Below, piece by piece: positions 1 to 6,497 of a DNA stretch of 9,711 bases; positions within the stretch are counted from its first letter, which is position 1, and every line of letters begins with the position of its first letter. A model generated the notes under the pieces. It ran no database searches and was not told where the DNA came from. It was given only the letters and a program-made list of their open reading frames with translations. The translations under genes and the position numbers were made by a program. The DNA lies in assembly GCA_016183145.1 (NCBI GenBank), contig JACPFE010000338.1, forward strand, positions 1 to 9,711, read 5' to 3'. Origin of the DNA: Deltaproteobacteria bacterium. Lineage in GTDB: Bacteria; Desulfobacterota; Binatia; UBA9968.

Positions 1-2
1 GT

Positions 3-1178
3 TCTCCCAACCAACAGCGCCTTGGCAAAGGGGCTCTGGAGGGAGTGCTAGAGCCGCGCGCTGCCAACAATTCCACTTTGGGTGGTGCGTTAGTTCCCAC
101 CATTGCTTTCGGGGTACCCGGAAGCGTGACGATGGCCATACTGTTAGGCGCCTTCATCATTCAGGGGCTGGTCCCTGGACCTCCGATGCTGATTCCAGAA
201 AGCCAAGGAGGCCACTTGTCGCTTACTTTCTCTTTCGTCTGGATCGTGGTTATCTCCAACATTATCATTGTTACGCTCTGTTTAATGTTTCTTCACCAGA
301 TTGCCAAGATCACCCGTGTGAGGGGAAGCCTGGTGATTCCTTTTATCCTCCTCCTGGTTTATCTGGGAGGCTTCGCCGAAAATAACTCCTTCGAGGATCT
401 CATTGTTGTTCTCATTTTCGGGGCATTGGGATGGGTAATGGTCCAGCTAGACTGGCCACGCCCGCCATTGATTCTTGGCCTCGTTCTTGGCCCCCTCGCT
501 GAAAACAACCTCTTTCTTGCCACAGATAACTACGGCCTTGCATGGCTTCAGTTCCCCAGCGTCCTCTTCCTGTTCGCAGTGATTTTTGCGGGAACTTTCT
601 ATCCCGTGTTTCAAAGATGGCGTCAGAAGAGAAATATACAACAGCAACATGCGCAGCCCAAGAAAGAATCCCCTGCATCAAGGTTGCATCCAGTTTTTAC
701 TCTCCTCGTCGTTGCATTCTTTGCCTGGGCTCTGTGGGAAGCTAGAGGCTGGTGGTTTCGCGCGCGCTTGTTTCCCTGGGCGATTGGCTTTCCAGGGTTG
801 GCGTTGGCTCTCTCACAATTATGTCTCGACGCTAGAGCTCTTATGGCTGCTGTGAAAACGAGAGGCGAGTGGCTGGCAAGGAAGCCTGGCGGAAATAGAC
901 TCGTAATGCGGCGGACGCTAGGTATGACTACCTGGATCCTCGGCTTTTTTACTGCCATATGGTTCTTCGGTTTTTCCTTAGCCGTTCCGTTAACGACGTT
1001 TCTGTACTTAAAGGTGGGCGCTGGAGAACGCTGGCCCATTAGCGTCACGCTAATGCTTCTGGCCTGGCTGTCTTTCTATGGGCTGTTTGATTACGCCCTC
1101 CATGTTCCATTTCCACGCGGCCTGCTTCTGGATTGGCTAACCATTCGAGGGTTATTTATGTCAGTGGCGGCATCTTAG
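3..1178 (+). CDS. TctA-TctB fused permease of a tripartite tricarboxylate transporter (5' partial)
   Basis: Membrane subunits of a TTT-family secondary transporter, which takes up carboxylates delivered by a periplasmic TctC-type binding protein. The reading frame is open to the left edge, so the N-terminal part of TctA is outside the window. The GTG at position 45 lies inside the conserved stretch GKGALEGVLEPRAANN and is not a real start. Family signatures of the TctA C-terminal half follow: GGALVPTIAFGVPGS, a run of hydrophobic segments, and PRPPLILGLVLGPLAENN (about 459-509). After a basic, Gln-rich linker (about 625-680), a second module begins with HPVF and contains FRARLFPWAIGFPGLALAL, four hydrophobic helices and a final VPFPRGLLLDWL. 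This is the layout of the small TctB subunit. The two are normally separate genes, so this looks like a natural TctA-TctB fusion. No tctC is visible downstream. Substrate cannot be told from the sequence. Confidence 0.85.
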   Translation, partial: SPNQQRLGKGALEGVLEPRAANNSTLGGALVPTIAFGVPGSVTMAILLGAFIIQGLVPGPPMLIPESQGGHLSLTFSFVWIVVISNIIIVTLCLMFLHQIAKITRVRGSLVIPFILLLVYLGGFAENNSFEDLIVVLIFGALGWVMVQLDWPRPPLILGLVLGPLAENNLFLATDNYGLAWLQFPSVLFLFAVIFAGTFYPVFQRWRQKRNIQQQHAQPKKESPASRLHPVFTLLVVAFFAWALWEARGWWFRARLFPWAIGFPGLALALSQLCLDARALMAAVKTRGEWLARKPGGNRLVMRRTLGMTTWILGFFTAIWFFGFSLAVPLTTFLYLKVGAGERWPISVTLMLLAWLSFYGLFDYALHVPFPRGLLLDWLTIRGLFMSVAAS

Positions 1179-1420
1179 CCTGGATTATTCACCGGAAGAG
1201 CCACCCAGGAGCGAGCCTCTCCGGTCGCGGGCAATGGGCCTGTACCTTGGGCAGGCCTGCAAACTAAACTGGTAGAGCGTACACAGGGAACCGTGCCGGG
1301 CTTTGATAATTTGCTTATCGAACCCCTGGCGGATCGCAGACTTCCTTTTGATCCTAGCTTTCCTTTCTTTCCGACTCTTCAGAGGAAGGTGGATCTTCAC
1401 CTACGACGAATTAAACGGGT
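1179..1420. other. intergenic region without a convincing gene
   Basis: The only open frame of note here is a reverse-strand one of about 70 codons, rich in Lys and Arg, that resembles no family I know. A 6-bp stem (GGCCTG at 1237-1242 with CAGGCC at 1252-1257) could form after the permease gene, but no T-run follows, so I do not call it a terminator. The stretch sits between the permease and the palindrome that ends the transposase remnant, so it may include decayed mobile DNA. That is inference. Confidence 0.5.
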
Positions 1421-1627
1421 TTACCTATGTGGAGCTCCACATAAATAGTGATTCGGCATGATGCTATATGCCAAAATTCTGACCGGTATCCTCTCTACCG
1501 CTTCTCCAATGACACGCTTGAACGCGTCATAGTCTTGATCCTTCTCATAGATCCGCGACCGCGCATTGGCTCGATTGAGTACATGGAAGATTACACCGCC
1601 TGGGGCAATACGTGCGGCGCGAGGCAT
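1421..1627 (-). pseudogene. truncated REP-associated tyrosine transposase (RAYT, Y1/TnpA_REP type), N-terminal remnant
   Basis: RAYTs are single-strand HUH transposases tied to REP palindromes. The reverse-strand product begins MPRAARIAPGGVIFHVLNRA, continues with a YEKDQDYDAFKRVIGEA-like stretch and reaches ILAYSIMPNH, which closely follows the N-terminus of this family. In an intact protein MPNH is followed by W-H-L, which completes the HxH metal-binding pair, and later by the catalytic Tyr. Here, after about 58 family-like residues, the frame passes through unrelated YLCGAPHR and stops. The second His, the Tyr and roughly three quarters of the usual length (about 200 residues or more) are missing, so it cannot be active. 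The break coincides with the palindrome at 1426-1443. The start is an ATG at 1627 with no clear ribosome binding site. Confidence 0.87.
1426..1443. repeat. 18-bp perfect palindrome at the RAYT breakpoint
   Basis: TATGTGGAGCTCCACATA reads the same on both strands over all 18 bases; the next pair (C1425, A1444) does not match. It lies where the transposase remnant loses similarity to its family, so it may be one end of a mobile element or a recombination scar. I see no second copy in this window. Confidence 0.8.
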
Positions 1628-1730
1628 GGCGCAAGACTATTCTAAGCCGCCCCCAGATTTCAATAATTGGACTTATCCCCTTTTTCAGCCATGCATTGCA
1701 TCAACGCCGGTTCGCCGTTACTTTACAGCC

Positions 1731-4700
1731 ATGGCCAGTCGAGCGAAATTTCCGTTGCCCGCTCGCATCCGTGAGACCGTCCGGAAGGCGATATTGACCA
1801 GTCCTTCTCCGTCCCTCGCCGAGAACCATCTACGCAGCCTGATTGAAGCGGGCGGTACCAAAGCCATTGATAAGATACCGGGGCGGCATCTGCGCGATCT
1901 CATCCGTCTCCTCGGCGGCAGTAGTTTTCTTAGCGAGGTGTTGATTCGCCAGGGTCAAAGCTGGCCTGATTTTTTTCTGCGCCAAATCGAGATCGAGAAA
2001 AAAACCGCCGCCGGGAACTTAGCGGAGCTCAATACGGCTACCCAAGGAGCGGTCTCATTCGATGATTTCTGCGCAGAGCTGCGCCGGCACAAGCAGCGCG
2101 AGTACCTGCGCATCGGTGGGCGGGATTTGATGCCATCGGTGACCATGGAGGAAACCGTCAGGGAACTCAGCGCGCTCGCGGACGCATCGCTGGAGGCGGC
2201 GTATCGATATTGCCGAGCCGAAGTAGAGAAAGAATACGGCGAACTGCTGTTACCTGGGAAGCCGGAGCACAACGGTTTTGTCGTTCTCGGCATGGGCAAG
2301 CTCGGCGGGGCCGAGCTGAATTTCAGCTCCGATATCGACGTCATCTTTCTTTTCGGGGATGACGAAGGCGAGAGCTCAGGCGGTCGAAAGGGAAAAACCA
2401 CGCCGAGAGAGTTTTTCAGCGCCATTGGACAAAAAATCATCCAGGCGATGGGCGACGTCACCGAAGACGGTTTCGTCTTTCGCATCGATCTGCGCCTTCG
2501 CCCGCTGGGCGCCAACGGGCCGCTGGTGCAGTCGGTGAATTCGGCGATGGTCTACTACGAATCCTGGGGCCAGTGCTGGGAGCGGGCGGCGTTGATCAAA
2601 GCCCGGCCGGTGGCCGGCGATCACGAGTTGGGAAAGCAGTTTCTCAAAGAAGTAGAGCCCTTCATTTATCGCCGCTATCTCGACTACACGACCGTCGACG
2701 AGCTGCGCCATATGAAGGCCCGCATCGAGAATGAGCTACTCACGGGCGACGGCAAAGAACGCAACATCAAGCTCGGCTACGGCGGTATCCGCGAGATCGA
2801 GTTTTTCACCCAGGCCCTCCAGCTCGTCAACGGCGGCTACGAGCCGCAACTGCGCGGCCCCAGTACGCTGCCGGCCCTCGAACAGCTCGCCCGGCACAAC
2901 TTTATTTCCGCGCAAGACCGAGACAGGCTGAGCGAGGCCTACCGGTTCCTCCGTCAGGCAGAACATAAAATTCAGATGGTCCAGGAAGCCCACACCTACT
3001 CGATCCCGGAAGGGAAAGAGGAAGAACGCGCGCTGGCGCGCCGGCTCGGCTACGTAAAGACAAAAAAACTTAGCGAGCAGGAACTTTTCTGGTGCGACCA
3101 TCGAAAGCATACCACCCGCGTCCGCGATATCTTCGATCGCCTCTTCTACGGCGCGCAGAAACAAATCACAGACGGCTCATCCGAGGTGGGGTCCATCTGG
3201 CACGACCTGGATCAGCAGGAAGTCATTGTCAAACAGTTGAAGCAGGCCGGCTTCAGCGATCCAGCGAAGGCGTACGAAAATCTTATCGCGGTCCGCGATG
3301 GCGAGGTCTTTGCACCGCCTAGCCCAAAGCGGCGCACCGTAATGCGCACCCTGGGGCCGGCCTTGATCACGGAAATCGCCAATTCGAGTGCCCCCGACCA
3401 AGCGCTGCTCAATCTCTCGAAGTTCAGCCACCGGATCGGCGGACGCACCGGTTTTCTCACCCTACTTGCGGAAAATCCGGAGACCATGCGGCTATTGATC
3501 ACTCTCTTTGCCGACAGCCAGTTCTTGACTGATTTGTTCTTAATTCGCCCAGAGTTGATCGACACCTTGATCCGGATAGACCTCACGCGGGTCGAAAAGA
3601 CCAGGGATGAGATGTTGAGCGAGTTGCATGCATCTCTGGGGGAAACAGATGATCTGGAAGGCCGGCTCAACGCTTTGCGGCGCTACAAAACCGAGGAGTT
3701 CATTCGCATCGGCCTCCACGACCTTGGCGGCGCCATCGAACTGTTACCGGTCCTCCGCCAGCTTACCGATCTCGCCGAGGTTTGCCTTGAAGGCGCGCTG
3801 GAAATGACTTTTCACGAGATCCGAGAAAAATTCGGGACCGTGTCGAATTCGCGGTTCGCGGTTATCGGCGGCGGCAAGATGGGCGGAAGGGAATTGGATT
3901 ACAATTCCGATTTGGATTTGGTGTTCATCTATGACGCTCCCGAAGACGCCGAAACCAACAGCGGCGCAAGGTTACCGGCGCACGACTACTACGTGCGGCT
4001 CGGACAAAAACTACTCACCTATGTATCCGCTCCCACGGAAGCGGGGATTCTATACAAGATCGATATGCAGCTGCGACCGTCCGGCAAGTCGGGGCCGCTG
4101 GTTTCCGCGCTGGAGTCATTCCGCGACTACCATAAGACCAGCTCCCAGCTCTGGGAAAGACAGGCGCTGATCAAGGCGCGGCCCGTAGCGGGCGACTCCA
4201 AACTCGGAAAGGAAGTCGGGAAAGTTATCGAAGGCTTCGCCTATGGCACAACGCTTCCCGAAGGCGGCATCGGCGAAATTCATCACCTGCGCATGCGCAT
4301 GGAAAAGGAACTTGCCGGCGAGGACGAGACTCGTTTCAACCTCAAAAAGGGGCGCGGTGGACTGGTCGACATCGAGTTTGTCACGCAGATGCTCCAACTC
4401 GCTCATGGCCATCGATTTCCCGAGATCAGGCGCCGCGGAACACTGGAAGCGTTGAAGGGCTTGCGCGAAGCCAATGTTCTCAAGGCAAGCGAATTCAATT
4501 TGCTCCACGACGGCTATCTCTTTTTGCGCCGTTTGGACCATCGGTTACGACTCGAACGGGACCAATCCATCGATGCCTTCGAAGCCGACCCTGCACGGCT
4601 GGAAGGAATCGCGCGGACGCTGGGGTACGATGGCGGGAATAAAACGGACGGGATAACCAGCTCGCGGGCGGGGAAAAAACTGGTACGCGATTACGAAACG

Positions 4701-4748
4701 AGACGAGAGAAAATCCGCGCTTGCTATGAGCGCTACTTTCTTCCTTGA
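1731..4748 (+). CDS. glnE: bifunctional glutamine synthetase adenylyltransferase / adenylyl-removing enzyme
   Basis: GlnE adds AMP to a Tyr of each glutamine synthetase subunit when nitrogen is plentiful and removes it when nitrogen is scarce, under PII protein control, in the cytoplasm. With the ATG at 1731 the product is 1005 residues, slightly longer than the E. coli enzyme (about 946). Both nucleotidyltransferase halves are intact. The N-terminal adenylyl-removing half has GMGKLGG (187-193) and the metal-binding D-I-D (Asp201, Asp203), followed by GYGGIREIEF (349-358). The C-terminal adenylylating half has GGGKMGG (713-719), D-L-D (Asp727, Asp729) and GRGGLVDIEF (874-883). The frame is open upstream to an ATG at 1566, but those 55 extra codons lie partly antisense to the transposase remnant and look non-coding, so I start at MASRAKFPLP. 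No strong ribosome binding site precedes it. The gene stands alone, with no other nitrogen gene nearby. Confidence 0.96.
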   Translation: MASRAKFPLPARIRETVRKAILTSPSPSLAENHLRSLIEAGGTKAIDKIPGRHLRDLIRLLGGSSFLSEVLIRQGQSWPDFFLRQIEIEKKTAAGNLAELNTATQGAVSFDDFCAELRRHKQREYLRIGGRDLMPSVTMEETVRELSALADASLEAAYRYCRAEVEKEYGELLLPGKPEHNGFVVLGMGKLGGAELNFSSDIDVIFLFGDDEGESSGGRKGKTTPREFFSAIGQKIIQAMGDVTEDGFVFRIDLRLRPLGANGPLVQSVNSAMVYYESWGQCWERAALIKARPVAGDHELGKQFLKEVEPFIYRRYLDYTTVDELRHMKARIENELLTGDGKERNIKLGYGGIREIEFFTQALQLVNGGYEPQLRGPSTLPALEQLARHNFISAQDRDRLSEAYRFLRQAEHKIQMVQEAHTYSIPEGKEEERALARRLGYVKTKKLSEQELFWCDHRKHTTRVRDIFDRLFYGAQKQITDGSSEVGSIWHDLDQQEVIVKQLKQAGFSDPAKAYENLIAVRDGEVFAPPSPKRRTVMRTLGPALITEIANSSAPDQALLNLSKFSHRIGGRTGFLTLLAENPETMRLLITLFADSQFLTDLFLIRPELIDTLIRIDLTRVEKTRDEMLSELHASLGETDDLEGRLNALRRYKTEEFIRIGLHDLGGAIELLPVLRQLTDLAEVCLEGALEMTFHEIREKFGTVSNSRFAVIGGGKMGGRELDYNSDLDLVFIYDAPEDAETNSGARLPAHDYYVRLGQKLLTYVSAPTEAGILYKIDMQLRPSGKSGPLVSALESFRDYHKTSSQLWERQALIKARPVAGDSKLGKEVGKVIEGFAYGTTLPEGGIGEIHHLRMRMEKELAGEDETRFNLKKGRGGLVDIEFVTQMLQLAHGHRFPEIRRRGTLEALKGLREANVLKASEFNLLHDGYLFLRRLDHRLRLERDQSIDAFEADPARLEGIARTLGYDGGNKTDGITSSRAGKKLVRDYETRREKIRACYERYFLP

Positions 4749-4909
4749 TGAAAGCAATGACAGCACTTTAAAGAATATCGTTTTGTTTATTTAGCGACTT
4801 TAGTCCGGCTCATTTTTCCCAAAAGCGTGGAATAATACACTAACCCACTTGCGCTCAAGACGAGGCGGACAATTCATGAATCGGCCGGCAAAAATTTAAA
4901 ATGTTATTC

Positions 4910-4938
4910 TTGACAGTAACATAACTTCGCGCTATGGT
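4910..4938 (+). promoter_or_regulatory. sigma-70-type promoter for the small secreted protein, placed for a leaderless mRNA
   Basis: A perfect -35 box TTGACA (4910-4915), a spacer of exactly 17 bases and a -10 box TATGGT (4933-4938, four of six consensus bases) precede the gene. Transcription normally begins about 7 bases after the -10 box, here near 4945, which is the A of the ATG. No ribosome binding site is visible, which agrees with a leaderless transcript. The start site is predicted, not measured. Confidence 0.7.
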
Positions 4939-4944
4939 CGGCTC

Positions 4945-5349
4945 ATGAAAACACAATTGCTTAAGGGCCTAGCCCTTGGATTGTTTATCGCCCTAACTTG
5001 TTCTCCGCTCAACGCGCAGACGGCGGGCACAACGAATCAGCCCGCTGAATCTAGCGCTAGTGAAGAGGCCGGTTATGGCTTTGGATCGGTGGTTGCCAAC
5101 CTTTTCTACATGCCGGCGAAAATTACCTACGCGGGCCTCGGGTTGATCACGGGCGGGCTCGGGTACGTGCTAAGCGCCGGCAGGGCGGATGTGGCGAACA
5201 ATATCATTTACCCTTCGGTCAGGGGCAACTATGTGGTTACCCCGAGTCATCTGAAGGGTACGGAGCCGATCTACTTCGTGGGAGCGCCCCCGCCTGAGAC
5301 CGGGCCGCGGGCCGATGTCCCATCGGCTGCGACCACGGCGACTCCCTAG
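4945..5349 (+). CDS. small secreted protein of unknown function
   Basis: A 134-residue protein with a typical signal peptide: a basic start (MKTQLLKG), a hydrophobic core (residues 8-19) and a likely cleavage site after Ala24 (LNA). A Cys at position 19 sits in ALTC, which is not a good lipobox, so a lipoprotein is less likely. A short Ser/Ala/Glu-rich stretch (26-43) leads to a Gly-rich hydrophobic region (44-78, with FGSVVANLFYMPAKITYAGLG and ITGGLGYVLSAG). A conserved-looking tail follows, NYVVTPSHLKGTEPIYFVG (95-113), and then a Pro-rich end. I recognise this pattern from unnamed proteins of Deltaproteobacteria-like genomes, but no function is known to me. Export to the periplasm or outer membrane is inferred. 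The gene ends tail-to-tail with lpxA and has its own strong promoter. Confidence 0.8.
   Translation: MKTQLLKGLALGLFIALTCSPLNAQTAGTTNQPAESSASEEAGYGFGSVVANLFYMPAKITYAGLGLITGGLGYVLSAGRADVANNIIYPSVRGNYVVTPSHLKGTEPIYFVGAPPPETGPRADVPSAATTATP
5346..5349. other. CTAG carrying both stop codons of two convergent genes
   Basis: The four bases CTAG contain the TAG stop of the secreted protein on the plus strand (5347-5349) and the TAG stop of lpxA on the minus strand (5346-5348). The genes therefore overlap by 4 bases, with no room for a terminator between them. Confidence 0.9.
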
Positions 5350-6119
5350 TCGCCGAAGCAGACTCCGCGCTTCGAAGATTTGATAAACTCCAGGAGGGCC
5401 AATACGTCATCATTGGCCCTCCCGCGTTCTTCTATTTCCTTGATCGCCAACGAGAGATTGCGTCCCTTGCGGAAGAGCGCTCGAAACGCCGCTCTAATTT
5501 CGCGAACCCGCCGGTCATCAAAACCGGCCCGCTTCAAGCCGACGACGTTGACGCCGCGCACGGTGTGCTGCCAATCGACTATGGCGTAGGGCGGTACGTC
5601 GCGGCTCGTGCCGCTCAACCCGCGCATCAGCGCATAATCGCCGATGCGGACGAACTGGTGGACGACGCAATTCCCGGATATAAAGACGCTGTTTCCCACT
5701 TCCACATATCCGCCCAAGAGCGCGCCGTTGGCGATGACAATCTGATTGCCGAGCTTGCAGTTGTGTCCGACATGGGAATTCGCCATCAGAAAATTGTCGT
5801 CGCCGACAATCGTCGATGATGCCGGGATCGTGCCGCGGTGTACCTGCACATATTCGCGAAAAATATTTCGCTCGCCGATTTTCAGATAAGTTTCAGCGCC
5901 CTTGTAGGCCTTGTCCTGAGGCGCGTCACCCAACACGGCGCCGGGGTGAATCTCGTTGTCAGCGCCGATCTCGGTCCAACCCGTTAAATAGGCGTGCGCC
6001 ATCACCCGCGTGCCTCGTTTGATCTTAACCGGCCCCTCGATGACGACGTAGGGGCCGATATCGACTTCGCCGTCGATCTCCGCCTTGGGATCGATGACGG
6101 CCGTGGGATGAATCGTCAT
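5346..6119 (-). CDS. lpxA: acyl-[ACP]-UDP-N-acetylglucosamine O-acyltransferase (LpxA)
   Basis: First enzyme of lipid A synthesis: it moves a 3-hydroxyacyl chain from acyl carrier protein to the 3-OH of UDP-GlcNAc, in the cytoplasm, as a trimer. The 257-residue product has the left-handed beta-helix of hexapeptide repeats (about residues 1-180) and a C-terminal helical part containing GVNVVGLKRAGF and an Arg/Lys-rich helix. The length matches E. coli LpxA (262). By ungapped alignment from memory, the catalytic His125 is His119 (in SHVGHNC), and His122 and His160 are His116 and His154 (VVHQF). His144 of E. coli is Tyr138 and Glu200 is Val193. The chain-length position Gly173 is Gly167, which would allow a long acyl chain (inference). 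The gene is alone, without lpxD, fabZ or lpxB beside it. A palindromic element lies just upstream, and no clear ribosome binding site is seen. Confidence 0.95.
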   Translation of the reverse strand: MTIHPTAVIDPKAEIDGEVDIGPYVVIEGPVKIKRGTRVMAHAYLTGWTEIGADNEIHPGAVLGDAPQDKAYKGAETYLKIGERNIFREYVQVHRGTIPASSTIVGDDNFLMANSHVGHNCKLGNQIVIANGALLGGYVEVGNSVFISGNCVVHQFVRIGDYALMRGLSGTSRDVPPYAIVDWQHTVRGVNVVGLKRAGFDDRRVREIRAAFRALFRKGRNLSLAIKEIEERGRANDDVLALLEFIKSSKRGVCFGD

Positions 6120-6134
6120 GGGAGTGCAGCCGAT

Positions 6135-6292
6135 CTAGCAGGCTGCTGAAAAAGACTCATATGCTTCGTTGCGCTCAATCGCCTCGCTACAACGTACTCC
6201 CTAAGTACGCCTCCGCTCGTCGATTTTTCGCGCGCCTCGCCTCTGAGATCTTTTTGAGCAGCCTGCAACCGAGTTTTTTAGCAACCTGCTAG
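6135..6292. mobile_element. MITE-like palindromic element with nested terminal inverted repeats
   Basis: About 158 bases with no gene. Inner ends: GCAGGCTGCTGAAAAAGA (6138-6155) against the reverse complement of 6249-6266, matching 17 of 18 bases. Outer ends: CTAGCAGG-C/T-TGCT-G/A-AAAA from 6135 on the left and from 6292 leftward on the right, matching 16 of the first 18. The right side therefore holds two tandem versions of the end motif (6249-6266 and 6271-6292), while the left holds one. The centre has a 6-bp stem, CGTACT (6193-6198) with AGTACG (6204-6209). CTAG occurs at both outer borders and could be a target site. There is no transposase inside, so any movement would need one acting in trans. 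It lies between yacG and lpxA, and its hairpins might affect transcription in either direction (inference). Confidence 0.75.
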
Positions 6293-6480
6293 TTACAATG
6301 CTTCTGATCATCACCGTCATCGTCATCCGCATCAACGTCCTGCTCTTCCGCGGGTATTTTATATCTTTCCGTCGCCCATGCTCCAAGATCGATCAACCGA
6401 CAGCGCTCGGAACAGAAGGGTCGGTGCGGATTGTTTTCCCACTGGACTTCGGTCTTACAGGTCGGACATTTGACTCGCAT
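6289..6480 (-). CDS. yacG: YacG-type small zinc-binding protein (DNA gyrase inhibitor family)
   Basis: E. coli YacG binds the GyrB subunit and inhibits DNA gyrase. This 63-residue product (ATG at 6480) starts MRVKCPTC and has four Cys for one zinc: Cys5, Cys8, Cys23, Cys27 (CPTC and FCSERC), with the family stretch RPFCSERCRLIDLGAWATERYKIP. An alternative TTG start at 6501 would overlap the stop codon of the upstream gene as TTGA and add seven residues. The ATG gives the usual family N-terminus, so I prefer it. The C-terminal tail is very acidic (DVDADDDDGDD), as in other YacG proteins, but its last codons and the TAG stop sit at the outer end of the palindromic element. The gene follows the decarboxylase-like gene by 17 bases, probably in one transcript. 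Confidence 0.88.
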   Translation of the reverse strand: MRVKCPTCKTEVQWENNPHRPFCSERCRLIDLGAWATERYKIPAEEQDVDADDDDGDDQKHCN

Positions 6481-6497
6481 CGGCACCGCAGAGCTTC

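Noticed and set aside
1237..1257. Hairpin GGCCTG/CAGGCC as terminator of the permease gene
   Set aside because: Stem of only 6 bp with a 9-base loop and no T-run.
1185..1400. Reverse-strand open frame rich in Lys/Arg
   Set aside because: No recognisable motif, no ribosome binding site and composition unlike the neighbouring genes.
1566..1730. N-terminal extension of glnE from the ATG at 1566 or 1626
   Set aside because: These codons run antisense to the RAYT remnant or through a spacer and do not resemble the GlnE N-terminus. Family-like sequence begins after the ATG at 1731.
3177..3670. Long reverse-strand open frames within glnE (also within radA and lpxA)
   Set aside because: Shadows of high-GC coding sequence on the opposite strand, with no family similarity.
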